64,000 nucleotides of DNA, taken from positions 89,997,001 to 90,061,000 of the forward strand of contig JAIOJX010000005.1 in NCBI GenBank assembly GCA_022376925.1. The letters are read 5' to 3'. The notes beneath the pieces were generated by a model. The model saw only the letters and a program-made list of their open reading frames with translations. It searched no databases and had not been told where the DNA came from. Each line of letters opens with the position of its first letter. The first letter of the stretch is position 1. The position numbers and the translations under genes are program-made. Below are positions 1 through 13,132 of this stretch, piece by piece. This DNA comes from Tragulus kanchil (taxonomy: Eukaryota > Chordata > Mammalia > Artiodactyla > Tragulidae).

Positions 1-360
1 TCATGGAATGTTAGAGGTGAACGGAACCTTGGAGGTCACTGAGCTACCCTCTGCAGAGCTGCCTCTCTCTGCAATAGCTCTACAAATTGCTTGTCAGTCT
101 TGGTGTCTGAATCGCCTTGACTCCAAGTGTCCTACCTCTAAACATAGCCCACACCATTTCTAGACAGTTCTAAATGTTAGAATATACTCTCATTTTGAGA
201 CTAAATCTAACACCGTTATGTCCACCCATATGCCTGCTCTTTATATAGAAGAGGAGAGTGATGTGCTGGTGCTGTCTCTTTTCTCCAAGATAAATATTCT
301 TTGTTCCTCTAGCCAGTCCTCAGAAGACAGTAGCAAGATCCCCTAATTCCTCACATAAGA

Positions 361-577
361 GCTTACCTGGTGGCTCAGATGGTAAAGAATATGCCTGAAA
401 TGTGGAAGACCTGGGTTCAGTCCCTGAGTGGGGAAGATCCCTTAGAAGTGGAAATGGCAACCTCTCCAGTATTCTTGTCTGGAGAATCCCATGGACAGAG
501 GAGCCTGGTGGGCTATAGTCTGGGGATTGCAGAGAGCTGGACATGAGCAAGCGGCTAATACAAGAGCACAAACATCA
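361..577 (+). mobile_element. Bov-tA SINE (first copy)
   Basis: tRNA-like head (CTGGTGGCTCAGATGGTAAA), a degraded B-box (GGGTTCAGTCCCTG), then the ruminant-specific body with CCAGTATTCTTG, GGAGAATCCCATGGACAGAG and GAGCCTGGTGGGCTA. Fairly diverged, so not a recent insertion. Confidence 0.9.
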
Positions 578-1504
578 TGTGGATTGACAGCAGACTATCA
601 GTCTCAACCCTAAGGAAGCCCTGGCCTGGCTGCCATTTCCCATCATGTAATGGGACATTGCACACAAGCAGGCATAAAAACCTTTGCTACTTTTCACTTT
701 AATTCTAGTTTAGAGTCTCACTTCGTAGGGAGTCCACCATTATTTTTGTTGGAAATGGTAGGGCCACTACAGACCTATGTAACTAAAATATTACATGTGC
801 TGGAGAGTCACATTTTATCTGATTTGGCTAAAATAACAAACGTGGTTGTTTACAACAATTTGAAGTACTGGGTTAAAAAGCATTCATTTATCCTGCCTCC
901 ATTTTCATATCCATCACTCAAATCGTAGATAACGGATTAGTAATGACTCTTACAGACTGCAGATTAACATATATGATTCAATCACTTCATTAGAATGAGT
1001 AAATGATTAATTTCATTCCTTTTAAATGAAAAGAGGAGCTACTGTAGCAACCTGAATTTAAGCCTATAGGACTTGCATAAAGGACAAATACATGGGCTTT
1101 GAAGGGCAGAGTTGTGTGGAAAATCCCCACAGAGTGTCTAGAGTCATGGAATGTTAGAGGTGAACGGAACCTTGGAGGTCACTGAGCTACCCTCTGCAGA
1201 GCTGCCTCTCTCTGCAATAGCTCTACAAATTGCTTGTCAGTCTTGGTGTCTGAATCGCCTTGACTCCAAGTGTCCTACCTCTAAACATAGCCCACACCAT
1301 TTCTAGACAGTTCTAAATGTTAGAATATACTCTCATTTTGAGACTAAATCTAACACCGTTATGTCCACCCATATGCCTGCTCTTTATATAGAAGAGGAGA
1401 GTGATGTGCTGGTGCTGTCTCTTTTCTCCAAGATAAATATTCTTTGTTCCTCTAGCCAGTCCTCAGAAGACAGTAGCAAGATCCCCTAATTCCTCACATA
1501 AGAG

Positions 1505-1721
1505 CTTACCTGGTGGCTCAGATGGTAAAGAATATGCCTGAAATGTGGAAGACCTGGGTTCAGTCCCTGAGTGGGGAAGATCCCTTAGAAGTGGAAATGG
1601 CAACCCTCTCCAGTATTCTTGTCTGGAGAATCCCATGGACAGAGGAGCCTGGTGGGCTATAGTCTGGGGATTGCAGAGAGCTGGACATGAGCAAGCGGCT
1701 AATACAAGAGCACAAACATCA
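1505..1721 (+). mobile_element. Bov-tA SINE (second copy)
   Basis: Same element as at 361, repeated by duplication 1. It is the shared segment between duplications 1 and 2. Confidence 0.9.
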
Positions 1722-3687
1722 TGTGGTACCCTGAACTGACATAGTAGTTTGCACATGGATTGTCTGGCTCATAATATACTGATACAGCACAGTCTCAGCT
1801 GTTGCCACTAATTTGTAAAAGGGGCCAAGGTCACAATCATTTTAGGGAGAAGGTAGTTGAGAGCTTGTTCCATCCCTTTTCATGGGAACTTTGTTTCCAT
1901 TTTGTATATGGATTTTATCCTTTCTTTGTAACTTTTAGTTTGGCCTCCTGGTTGTCATTGAGATGCAGTGTTATACATTTGATTGATCTGTGAACACATT
2001 GGAATATTTATAAACAGTACCTAAAAATAGATTTATAAAGATGAAAAAGTTTTGTCCCTTCTAATTCTTCATCTTCTATATCTTCCATTGAAATATTTCC
2101 CATTACTTAATCACTTAGAAATTAATTACTAAGTATGAGGGATAATTCGTACCAACCATATGTCTGGCATCATTCTTTCTTTTTTCCTTTGTGACTTCTG
2201 CCCTTCTACTTTATTTTTTCTTCTTTATTGTTTAAGTATTGACTAGAATTCACTAGGATGAATGGAAGTATTTCAGTATCAGTTTGGTCCCAGAAAGGAG
2301 CAAATTGTGTAATAGGGTAAACTTTATAAAAGGTCAATTTTTCATATATTTCAGATCAACTGATTCAATAATTAAATAGTTGGCTTCTCAGAGACTAATC
2401 TGTATGGTCTGACTCTTTAGAAACTAAGGCATGTGGAATTATTCTGACAGAAAAAGTAGGCCATATTAAGGGCACAAAAAAGAACAAAATTCTGAAATAA
2501 CTTACTATAGTGTCGTGAGGGTTAAATATCATTTTGATTCAGAAGCATTTCAGTCCAACAAATATGTATATGCTTGGGAATACAGAGAGAAATAGCATGG
2601 ACGGTTGGCTCAGATGGGAAAGAATATGCCTGAAATGTGGAAGACCTGGGTTCAGTCCCTGAGTGGGGAAGATCCCTTAGAAGTGGAAATGGCAACCCTC
2701 TCCAGTATTCTTGTCTGGAGAATCCCATGGACAGAGGAGCCTGGTGGGCTATAGTCTGGGGATTGCAGAGAGCTGGACATGAGCAAGCGGCTAATACAAG
2801 AGCACAAACATCATGTGGTACCCTGAACTGACATAGTAGTTTGCACATGGATTGTCTGGCTCATAATATACTGATACAGCACAGTCTCAGCTGTTGCCAC
2901 TAATTTGTAAAAGGGGCCAAGGTCACAATCATTTTAGGGAGAAGGTAGTTGAGAGCTTGTTCCATCCCTTTTCATGGGAACTTTGTTTCCATTTTGTATA
3001 TGGATTTTATCCTTTCTTTGTAACTTTTAGTTTGGCCTCCTGGTTGTCATTGAGATGCAGTGTTATACATTTGATTGATCTGTGAACACATTGGAATATT
3101 TATAAACAGTACCTAAAAATAGATTTATAAAGATGAAAAAGTTTTGTCCCTTCTAATTCTTCATCTTCTATATCTTCCATTGAAATATTTCCCATTACTT
3201 AATCACTTAGAAATTAATTACTAAGTATGAGGGATAATTCGTACCAACCATATGTCTGGCATCATTCTTTCTTTTTTTCCTTTGTGACTTCTGCCCTTCT
3301 ACTTTATTTTTTCTTCTTTATTGTTTAAGTATTGACTAGAATTCACTAGGATGAATGGAAGTATTTCAGTATCAGTTTGGTCCCAGAAAGGAGCAAATTG
3401 TGTAATAGGGTAAACTTTATAAAAGGTCAATTTTTCATATATTTCAGATCAACTGATTCAATAATTAAATAGTTGGCTTCTCAGAGACTAATCTGTATGG
3501 TCTGACTCTTTAGAAACTAAGGCATGTGGAATTATTCTGACAGAAAAAGTAGGCCATATTAAGGGCACAAAAAAGAACAAAATTCTGAAATAACTTACTA
3601 TAGTGTCGTGAGGGTTAAATATCATTTTGATTCAGAAGCATTTCAGTCCAACAAATATGTATATGCTTGGGAATACAGAGAGAAATA
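1514..3687. repeat. Direct duplication 2 (offset 1,092 bp)
   Basis: 1514-2594 recurs at 2606-3687. The 11 bases at the join (2595-2605) read like a noisy version of both flanks, not new sequence. Copy 1 overlaps the second copy of the previous duplication, so the Bov-tA segment is present three times. A T-run differs in length by one (near 2190 versus 3282). Confidence 0.95.
2606..2813 (+). mobile_element. Bov-tA SINE, 5'-truncated third copy
   Basis: Same SINE again, lacking its first bases because the join of duplication 2 falls in the tRNA-like head. Confidence 0.88.
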
Positions 3688-4038
3688 AGAAATGCTTCCA
3701 GTTCTTCGGGAACTGGTAGTCCCATAAGGGAGCTAAGTTTAAAAGAATTAAAATAGTCTCTCATAGGTGATAGAGAAAACATAAAGTGAAATGGAGGTTG
3801 TATGAAGGACCAGGTCTGCCAGGACACAGGGCCAAGCCATGTGACCATTGAAGCTGCCCCTGAAGACTGAGCAATGTGGGCAAATGGACAGAGAACACAG
3901 TTAAGAAAACTGTAGAATGTTACCAGAAATGAGGGCTTTAATTGGGGTGGAAGAGAAAGGAAGGAGCCAAGAAGGATTGGTCAGAGATGTGAAATGTGAA
4001 TATCTGGCTGGCTACACCTTGTATTAAGAAAGGAGTGC

Positions 4039-4125
4039 AGGGCTTTCTTGGTGGTCCAGCAATAGGATCGCACACTTTCACTGCAAAGGACCCTGCTCAG
4101 GGAACCAAAATTGCACAAGCCAAAT
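4039..4125 (+). mobile_element. Decayed CHR-type SINE head
   Basis: GGGCTTTCTTGGTGGTCCAG followed by CACTGCAAAGGACC and a weak B-box region resembles the CHR tRNA-Glu-derived head. The element is short and diverged. Confidence 0.6.
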
Positions 4126-4748
4126 GGGAATACATAAGGCTTGCCTTACATTTATACAAGTGGTGCCCCTTCCCTTCCTCCTGCTTTCCCTTATTCCTGT
4201 CAACTCATTTTTATGAAGTAAAAGAAAATATAATTTTATGTTGGTGTTTAACTTGGATTTTCAGTGCTATCTCAGAAATAGCAAAGTTCTATGATTGGGC
4301 CACCTGAGAGCTCAGAAATCCACTCACCTGATAAATTAGAAACTTGGAGAGTAATTACTGAATTATTTTGAGAAATGTTGAAGCCATTGCTTTTGGACTA
4401 GACTGTCATTCATTGGACATGATAAATTTAGAAATGCTAGTGAAAAGCCTTCCCAACTTTACACTGTAACAGCCTTCATGGTAGGAACTGTAATGTTGTA
4501 TTCATGTTTACTAATATACTTAGTTGTTATACTATTTGTTATATTCACAATAAACCATATATAACAATGACATGCTTTAATGAATTTTTCCATTTTGCAA
4601 GCAATGTTTTTATAGTGATTTTCTAAAAAGAAGTAGGAAATGGAAGAAAACCATGATAAACTACATCGTCAATCTATTTGTTCCACAAAACATCTTTTTT
4701 TTTAAACTGTGTATTTCCCATCCCCCCATCATGCCTCTTTTATTTTCA

Positions 4749-5022
4749 GATTTATTTATTTATTTGCGGGGGTGGGGGGGCGGGTTTGGAGGGAGGGGGC
4801 AGGCGGGCCACTTCTATTGGTCTTTCATTTATCTATTTTCATCCATCTTTGTTGTTTTGGCCCGTGTGGGCCTCCCATCGTGGTAGCCTCTGTTGTTGCA
4901 GAGCACTGGCTCGGTAATTGGACACATCTGTCCAGTGTGGGATCTTCCCAGGCCAGGGATCGAACCGGCGCCCCTTGCACTGCAAGGCGGTGTCCTTACC
5001 CACTGGACCACCAGGGAAACCC
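4749..5022 (-). mobile_element. Young CHR-type SINE with C-rich 3' extension (first copy)
   Basis: Read on the minus strand: tRNA-derived head (CCCTGGTGGTCCAGTGGGTA), B-box near GGTTCGATCCC, body with GGCCACTT and GGAGGCCCAC words, then a C-rich stretch and an AAATAAATAAATAAATCT tail. It is inserted in the tail of the older SINE immediately to its right; AGATTTATTT flanks both ends. Confidence 0.85.
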
Positions 5023-5260
5023 GAGATTTATTTTCATCCATCTTTATTCTTTGGCCTGTGTGGGCCTCCCATCGCAGTGGGCTCTCTCTGGCTGCAGAGC
5101 ACCAGCTCTGGGCATATGCACTTCAGAGTGCTGGCTCCTAATTGGACACAACAGTCCAGCCTCTCCTCAGCATGTTGGATCTTCCCAGGCCAGGGATCAA
5201 ACTGGTGCACCCTGCACTGCACAGCAAACTCTTTACCCACTGGACCACCAGGGAAGTCCC
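5023..5260 (-). mobile_element. Older CHR-type SINE hosting the young SINE
   Basis: Second member of the same family, same orientation, with a GGATGAAAATAAATCT-type tail and no C-rich extension. ACAAAACATCTTT at 4685-4697 and 5261-5273 is a target-site duplication around the whole pair, so the older element landed first and the young one inserted into its tail. Confidence 0.82.
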
Positions 5261-5841
5261 ACAAAACATCTTTAAATGTTTAATTTTCAGAAGTTCTAAG
5301 AAATGAAAATGTTTTTTAAAAAAAATAGAGGAACAATTGTTTTCTAACAACTATGTTCATTAACAAAAATAGGCTTGATTACACTTGAAATATAGTACTC
5401 TGAAAGTTTGCCAAACTGATTCTGGTAACATGCAGTAGATTTAACTTTTCTGAAATGTGCTGCTTTTATTAATAGAATGCTCTGAGTTTGAAGCTGCCTT
5501 TTTAAAGACTTCTGCAAAAATATTAAGTGCAATCAGCTGACCTTTTATAAATCACCTCTGGTAAAAGTACATAGTGTTTCAGTGGAAAATGTTGCTATAA
5601 TATTAAGGTCCTCATAGCCATAAGGAATGTAATTACCCCAAAATTGGTGCTATTAACTTTTTTTCTGGTTCTTGTATGTTTGTATTTGTGTGTCTGTATT
5701 TTTAAGTTTATTAGCTTGACAGCTGCATATCAGTATTTGCAGTTACTCATTCTAACAGAAATGAGCAGACTTCTAATCTGAGTTTAGTTAGTAACTGTGT
5801 GTTTGGAGGAGGGCCCATCCCCCATCATGCCTCTTTTATTT

Positions 5842-6114
5842 TCAGATTTATTTATTTATTTGCGGGGTGGGGGCGGGTTTGGAGGAGGGGGCAGGCGGGC
5901 CACTTCTATTGGTCTTTCATTTATCTATTTTCATCCATCTTTGTTGTTTTGGCCCGTGTGGGCCTCCCATCGTGGTAGCCTCTGTTGTTGCAGAGCACTG
6001 GCTCGGTAATTGGACACATCTGTCCAGTGTGGGATCTTCCCAGGCCAGGGATCGAACCGGCGCCCCTTGCACTGCAAGGCGGTGTCCTTACCCACTGGAC
6101 CACCAGGGAAACCC
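5842..6114 (-). mobile_element. Young CHR-type SINE (second copy)
   Basis: Copy of 4749-5022 produced by duplication 3. G-run lengths differ by one or two bases. Confidence 0.85.
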
Positions 6115-6353
6115 GAGATTTATTTTCATCCATCTTTATTCTTTGGCCTGTGTGGGCCTCCCATCGCAGTGGGCTCTCTCTGGCTGCAGAGCACCAGCTC
6201 TGGGCATATGCACTTCAGAGTGCTGGCTCCTAATTGGACACAACAGTCCAGCCTCTCCTCAGCATGTTGGATCTTCCCAGGCCAGGGATCAAACTGGTGC
6301 ACCCTGCACTGCACAGCAAACTCTTTACCCACTGGACCACCAGGGAAGTCCCA
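6115..6353 (-). mobile_element. Older CHR-type SINE (second copy)
   Basis: Copy of 5023-5260 produced by duplication 3. Its right target-site copy (ACAAAACATCTTT) follows at once. Confidence 0.82.
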
Positions 6354-6460
6354 CAAAACATCTTTAAATGTTTAATTTTCAGAAGTTCTAAGAAATGAAA
6401 ATGTTTTTTAAAAAAAATAGAGGAACAATTGTTTTCTAACAACTATGTTCATTAACAAAA

Positions 6461-8764
6461 ATAGGCTTGATTACACTTGAAATATAGTACTCTGAAAGTT
6501 TGCCAAACTGATTCTGGTAACATGCAGTAGATTTAACTTTTCTGAAATGTGCTGCTTTTATTAATAGAATGCTCTGAGTTTGAAGCTGCCTTTTAAAGAC
6601 TTCTGCAAAAATATTAAGTGCAATCAGCTGACCTTTTATAAATCACCTCTGGTAAAAGTACATAGTGTTTCAGTGGAAAATGTTGCTATAATATTAAGGT
6701 CCTCATAGCCATAAGGAATGTAATTACCCCAAAATTGGTGCTATTAACTTTTTTTCTGGTTCTTGTATGTTTGTATTTGTGTGTCTGTATTTTTAAGTTT
6801 ATTAGCTTGACAGCTGCATATCAGTATTTGCAGTTACTCATTCTAACAGAAATGAGCAGACTTCTAATCTGAGTTTAGTTAAGAGTCAGCATAGCCAGAA
6901 TGAGAGAAAACAGTCCACAGTTTGTTTTTTTAAGATAAAAAAGTATCTGCCACTCAGTGCAATAGATAACTGTGTTAAACAGGAAGTTCCCTTGTACAGA
7001 AAGTTGCAAAATACGTGATGGCCCTTGATAGTTCAAAGTCCTCTTATATTAGGATAACCATATCTTGATGTATTTTTGAGGTTCACTATACGATTATCAT
7101 AAAACGAGGTACACACATGGTGTATGAAGACAACAGGCCTTCCTAGACTCAGTGTTTTGTGCTGTAGACTACAGCTGGGATGTTTATTTGAGCTATGACT
7201 AGGAAGTCCCAAGGTCCCTTGTGTCATAATGGGGAATGTGGCAGGAATGCCTAGCCCAGGATTTTAGCTTGAATTTGCAATTTAATTGAGTACTTTTAAT
7301 TGCATTCTCAGCTATATTTACTTTCATCTTATAATAGCAAATGTCATGGAGTATCTTAGTAAAATACGGCACCCAAGCACAGATGTGTGGCACCAGGAAT
7401 CCCTCAGCTTTTATGTAAACCTATAGCAAAAGGCATTCTTTTTGTTGATTTGCCTTGCAATTATATGTCTGGAAAATTCTGAAAGGAACTCTGTGCTTTG
7501 AATCTTACTGTTTTTTAATATTTGCAGGAAAAATGTTTGAATTGAGTTATAATTCACTGGAGTCAGATGCAGTGACGCTAAGTACGTATTTATTCAGTTT
7601 TGACAAATACATAGGCTTGATTACAGTTGAAATATAGTACTCTGAAAGTTTGCCAAACTGATTCTGGTAACATGCAGTAGATTTAACTTTTCTGAAATGT
7701 GCTGCTTTTATTAATAGAATGCTCTGAGTTTGAAGCTGCCTTTTAAAGACTTCTGCAAAAATATTAAGTGCAATCAGCTGACCTTTTATAAATCACCTCT
7801 GGTAAAAGTACATAGTGTTTCAGTGGAAAATGTTGCTATAATATTAAGGTCCTCATAGCCATAAGGAATGTAATTACCCCAAAATTGGTGCTATTAACTT
7901 TTTTTCTGGTTCTTGTATGTTTGTATTTGTGTGTCTGTATTTTTAAGTTTATTAGCTTGACAGCTGCATATCAGTATTTGCAGTTACTCATTCTAACAGA
8001 AATGAGCAGACTTCTAATCTGAGTTTAGTTAAGAGTCAGCATAGCCAGAATGAGAGAAAACAGTCCACAGTTTGTTTTTTTAAGATAAAAAAGTATCTGC
8101 CACTCAGTGCAATAGATAACTGTGTTAAACAGGAAGTTCCCTTGTACAGAAAGTTGCAAAATACGTGATGGCCCTTGATAGTTCAAAGTCCTCTTATATT
8201 AGGATAACCATATCTTGATGTATTTTTGAGGTTCACTATACGATTATCATAAAACGAGGTACACACATGGTGTATGAAGACAACAGGCCTTCCTAGACTC
8301 AGTGTTTTGTGCTGTAGACTACAGCTGGGATGTTTATTTGAGCTATGACTAGGAAGTCCCAAGGTCCCTTGTGTCATAATGGGGAATGTGGCAGGAATGC
8401 CTAGCCCAGGATTTTAGCTTGAATTTGCAATTTAATTGAGTACTTTTAATTGCATTCTCAGCTATATTTACTTTCATCTTATAATAGCAAATGTCATGGA
8501 GTATCTTAGTAAAATACGGCACCCAAGCACAGATGTGTGGCACCAGGAATCCCTCAGCTTTTATGTAAACCTATAGCAAAAGGCATTCTTTTTGTTGATT
8601 TGCCTTGCAATTATATGTCTGGAAAATTCTGAAAGGAACTCTGTGCTTTGAATCTTACTGTTTTTTAATATTTGCAGGAAAAATGTTTGAATTGAGTTAT
8701 AATTCACTGGAGTCAGATGCAGTGACGCTAAGTACGTATTTATTCAGTTTTGACAAATACATAG
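6461..8764. repeat. Direct duplication 4 (offset 1,150 bp)
   Basis: 6461-7610 recurs at 7611-8764. The join has 4-bp microhomology (ATAG) and no filler. One substitution lies next to the join: GATTACACTTG becomes GATTACAGTTG near 7620. No recognisable repeat lies in the unit. Confidence 0.95.
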
Positions 8765-10547
8765 TTATTTAACTCATCACCTAATAAGTGTTAATATTTC
8801 ATTGCCCCTGTAAGTTCATCTGTGCCATTTCCCAGTCAGCATCCCTTGTCCACTTGAAGTGGCCACTGTTAAGATTTTCAGCACCATTGTTGATCAAAGA
8901 TCAAAGGAGTATCTTTGAAATTGTGTTTTCTGTTTAAGGAATACTTCTCCCTTAAAGGCTCATTCAGAAATCCATGTATTGACCAAGAAGAATACTATCA
9001 AACGTGGCCACCTAGAATTTCAGTGGATTATTTCTAAAACACATGCAAGCATTCTGTGTGTTCGATTGTTACTGAAAGAGGCGCAGGTCCATTTCCATCC
9101 TGTCAAGAAGATTTTGAGTCATTTTGTTTCTAATTGCATTTTGAAATTTGGCTTTATTTTAATTTTCACTTCTGAAAAAAATGCCAGCAGTGATTTGTGT
9201 GGTGTGTGCTCCCTTGGGTGGGGTGGGACAAATGGTCAATTAGTGGAAATTGAGTAAGGATGATCGATAAATGTCATGAATGGAACCAAGAAGCTCAGTT
9301 AACCCCCACTTGCAAATGTGAAGACATAGTGTTTGCCTTGATCCTGTCAGCCTCTGTAGGGTAAGACCAGAAAGAGTGAAATGTTCTTCACATTTATTTC
9401 TTCTGCATGAGTGTGTACCATTGCTTCCATGTTAACTTACGGGGCTGGGATGTTTATTTGAGCTATGACTAGGAAGTCCCAAGGTCCCTTGTGTCATAAT
9501 GGGGAATGTGGCAGGAATGCCTAGCCCAGGCTTTTAGCTTGAATTTGGAATTTAATTGAGGAATTCTAATTGCATTATTAGCTATATTTACTTTCATCTT
9601 ATAATAGCAAATGTCATGGAGTATCTTAGTAAAATACGGCACCCAAGCACAGATGTGTGGCACCAGGAATCCCTCAGCTTTTATGTAAACCTATAGCAAA
9701 AGGCATTCTTTTTGTTGATTTGCCTTGCAATTATATGTCTGGAAAATTCTGAAAGGAACTCTGTGCTTTGAATCTTACTGTTTTTTAATATTTGCAGGAA
9801 AAATGTTTGAATTGAGTTATAATTCACTGGAGTCAGATGCAGTGACGCTAAGTACGTATTTATTCAGTTTTGACAAATACATAGTTATTTAACTCATCAC
9901 CTAATAAGTGTTAATATTTCATTGCCCCTGTAAGTTCATCTGTGCCATTTCCCAGTCAGCATCCCTTGTCCACTTGAAGTGGCCACTGTTAAGATTTTCA
10001 GCACCATTGTTGATCAAAGATCAAAGGAGTATCTTTGAAATTGTGTTTTCTGTTTAAGGAATACTTCTCCCTTAAAGGCTCATTCAGAAATCCATGTATT
10101 GACCAAGAAGAATACTATCAAACGTGGCCACCTAGAATTTCAGTGGATTATTTCTAAAACACATGCAAGCATTCTGTGTGTTCGATTGTTACTGAAAGAG
10201 GCGCAGGTCCATTTCCATCCTGTCAAGAAGATTTTGAGTCATTTTGTTTCTAATTGCATTTTGAAATTTGGCTTTATTTTAATTTTCACTTCTGAAAAAA
10301 ATGCCAGCAGTGATTTGTGTGGTGTGTGCTCCCTTGGGTGGGGTGGGACAAATGGTCAATTAGTGGAAATTGAGTAAGGATGATCGATAAATGTCATGAA
10401 TGGAACCAAGAAGCTCAGTTAACCCCCACTTGCAAATGTGAAGACATAGTGTTTGCCTTGATCCTGTCAGCCTCTGTAGGGTAAGACCAGAAAGAGTGAA
10501 ATGTTCTTCACATTTATTTCTTCTGCATGAGTGTGTACCATTGCTTC
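8324..10547. repeat. Direct duplication 5 (offset 1,120 bp)
   Basis: 8324-9427 recurs at 9444-10547, with 9428-9443 as join filler. Part of the unit is a third copy of sequence also present near 7174. Copy 2 has a cluster of mismatches at about 9530-9580, within 150 bp of the join, while the rest is near-identical. Confidence 0.95.
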
Positions 10548-10637
10548 AAAGATGGGACTCTCTCATTTGGTTCTCATAGTAACCAGACAAAGAGTACTTC
10601 TCTTTTCTCCCTTGGGGTTGGGGGTGGGGAAAGAGGA

Positions 10638-10690
10638 TGTGTGTGTGTGTGTCTGTGTGTGTGTGTGCCTGTGTGCGTATGTGTGTGTTG
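10638..10690. repeat. (GT)n microsatellite, interrupted
   Basis: Alternating TG over about 50 bases, interrupted by CTG, CCTG and CGTA. It lies in single-copy sequence after duplication 5. Confidence 0.9.
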
Positions 10691-12034
10691 AGCATTCCAT
10701 ATTGCCCCTAGAGATTTTCTTTTCCCTCCTTTTAGCTAATGTGCTTTGCTTGATAAATAAATTTCAGAGGCAGGGTTAGAAGAGACTGAACAATGCAGAG
10801 AGAAAATATTCCAGGATGGAGGGCCACTTTTATTTCAGTGTTACAACACGTGGAATATAGAATGAAATTGCACTGCTGATGTAATTCATTCTCTTTATGA
10901 AAATAGACAAGCATTAGACAAGTCATAAAATGTCCATCTGCATTCCCAGCAAACTCCCACCATCAGAAAGGCCCCTTCTCTCTGAAACACCCAGGATTAA
11001 AACATTTAATATTGGAGGCCCTCCAAATTATATTAAATTTGTGAAAGAGATGGATCCCCTCATCTATTCTGCCGATTTCTTGCATCTGTTTCAAAGGATG
11101 TTACTGAGGACATGAGAGATGGGTCAGAAGCTCTCCGCAGTGGAGCAGAGGGAAATGAATGGCCTCCCGGCTTGGTGATTCTGCTGTAGGTCTGCCTTCA
11201 TCACCTCATCACCTTGAGAAGGAAAACAGAAGGCATCTTTACACAGAGTGCTGATGATCAGTCCAGAAGTAAAGCACCCACGGTTGTTTCAGTGCATTTT
11301 TCACCATGGCCTGAAGGACAAAGGCTTTTAATAATGGGAACTTGCCATTCTAAGACATGGAAAGGAAAAAATTCCTTCTTACGCTAAAGGGAAAATGCAC
11401 TATTATTCTTTCTAATTTCTAAGCCAAACATTTGCTGACATTTCAGGCCTAGAAAGCAGAAGTCCTGAAAAGGTGGTTCAAAAGGTAATTTTACCATTTT
11501 GTCTTCTTTTTAGCAAACTACTCCCCAACTTGGAGAATATTGTTTCAATTTTTTATAAAGGCAGTCTGATGAAAAATTTAAACATACTCTTTTAGGAGCA
11601 AGCCTCTGTCAGGTGTCCCGCCAAGCTCCACTTTGGTAGGAACGGTTATGTAAGGCACTCTGGGCCATCTCTCTGAATAATGGACATCTCTCATGAATCC
11701 AGGCTCTCATGCTGGCTCATCCCTCCCCGAAGACCTCATGTGGATGGCCTTTCTGCCTTGGTTACCATATGCCCACTAGAGCGTTTGAATGTTACTCTGC
11801 TGAAATAGCATTGACCAGGGTGGGGTACCCTTGTCCCAAAGGGTAAAATATGAGGTAAGTGGTACAGTTGTGTTACTAAGAATAAAAATTATGTCAGAGC
11901 AGGTTTGCCCACTGGATGAAGGAATAGGGTACTACCATGCTTAAAGAGAGACTTTAAGAGGACTCTGGACAAAGAAGCTGTGAAAAAAATCAAAACTTTG
12001 GAATCTCAAAACGTGTGTCTTGACTTGTTATTGA
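10691..12034. other. Gene-free stretch, no recognised repeat
   Basis: Mostly single-copy in the window. No gene, domain or recent repeat seen. Confidence 0.5.
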
Positions 12035-12132
12035 CAAGGAACTTTCACCTACATTATCACTTTTGATCCTTTATAACTCTGAGGAAAGGATATTCCATAT
12101 TCAAGAAGTTCTATTACTTGGTGGAGGTCAGT
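12035..12132 (+). mobile_element. MIR-like SINE remnant (first copy)
   Basis: TTCACCTACATTATCACTTT followed by GATCCTTTATAACTCTGAGG and later GGTGGAGGTCA matches the order of words in the MIR core, heavily diverged. Confidence 0.5.
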
Positions 12133-12380
12133 TATCTACCAGGTTACTGGAATCTTGAGGAATCTTCTCCCTTTCTGCCTTTTTCCTTCTTGCCTCCTTT
12201 CAACATGTGAGAGCATAGAATGCTTTTTTCTGAATAGAGGTGGCCTGGGCCAGGCCAGCTGGCATCCTTAAGTTCCAGTATTTCTTTCCTGAACAGTTAA
12301 AGCCTTGAAACACAGTAGTGGTATTTGAGTCCAAATTTAAAATATACATTGTGTATGTGTGTGTTTATTTCCTGTGTGCA

Positions 12381-12587
12381 TGTTCATTCACTTCAATCAT
12401 GTCCAACTCTTTGTGACCCCATGGACTAAAGCCTGCCAGGCTCCTCTGTTCAGGGGATTCTCCAGGCAAGAATACTGGAGTGGGTAGCCATTTCCTTCTC
12501 CAGGGGATCTACCTGACCCCGGGTCTGAACCAGCATCTCTTGTATTGCAGCTGGATTATTTACCTGCTGAATCACCTGGGAAGCCCC
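12381..12587 (-). mobile_element. Bov-A2 type SINE (first copy)
   Basis: TCATGTCCAACTCTTTGTGA, CCATGGACTAAAGCCTGCCA, GGCAAGAATACTGGAGTGGG and the terminal CACCTGGGAAGCCCC are classic Bov-A/Bov-tA words in reverse orientation. Confidence 0.92.
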
Positions 12588-13132
12588 TGTTTATGTTCTA
12601 TGTGGGTCTAAAACTGGAGATTCAAGGAAAGTCTCATGCTTGGTGATAAAGCATACCACTGGGTTGTTTTCTATAATAGCACTTAAACTAGTTTATACTT
12701 CTGCCATGTGTTGACCTCACTATGTTCTCTCCAGCATTGAGGGTTAAAGTAACTCTTTGTTTTCTTTGCCAGTTTAATAGTTGAACAATGTTCACCTCAT
12801 TATTATTTGTTTATAATACTTCATTATTAGTTTAAATGAATAGTGTTTCATACATTTTCCAGCCATTTGCATTTCTCATTTATGGGTTGCTTGCTCACCT
12901 CACATGTCTCCTGCAGTTGTTTGGGGATTTTTTTCTTTTCCTTTTTTTTTTAACATTTATGTTAATCCCTGTCTTTCCATACAAAAGTATGTCAGAGCAG
13001 GTTTGCCCACTGGATGAAGGAAGAGGGTACTACCATGCTTAAAGAGAGACTTTAAGAGGACTCTGGACAAAGAAGCTGTGAAAAAAATCAAAACTTTGGA
13101 ATCTCAAAACGTGTGTCTTGACTTGTTATTGA

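Larger units (their letters stand above)
1..1726. repeat. Direct duplication 1 (offset ~1,143 bp)
   Basis: Bases 1-582 recur at 1144-1726. The first copy runs off the left edge of the window. By continuity the second copy should begin near 583, so 583-1143 would match sequence just outside the window; this cannot be checked here. The join after the shared ATCATGTGG sits just past a Bov-tA SINE. The copies differ by one C in a run inside the SINE. Confidence 0.9.
4717..6881. repeat. Direct duplication 3 (offset ~1,092 bp)
   Basis: 4717-5790 recurs at 5814-6881 and carries the nested SINE pair. The join segment 5791-5813 contains TAACTGTGTGTTT, close to TAAACTGTGTATTT upstream of copy 1, so the second copy probably starts earlier with errors. 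G-run lengths differ between copies in the SINE tail. Confidence 0.95.
6354..10637. other. Gene-free stretch, no recognised repeat
   Basis: A/T-rich sequence that I could not assign to any family. Open frames here (such as 92 codons at 8979-9257 and its copy at 10099-10377) lack any recognisable domain. They are identical only because duplications 4 and 5 copy them. Confidence 0.6.

Noticed and set aside
4709..5275. 188-codon forward frame and relatives (4918-5283, 5867-6367)
   Set aside because: These read antisense through the nested SINE pair. SINE bodies often keep open frames and these contain no known domain.
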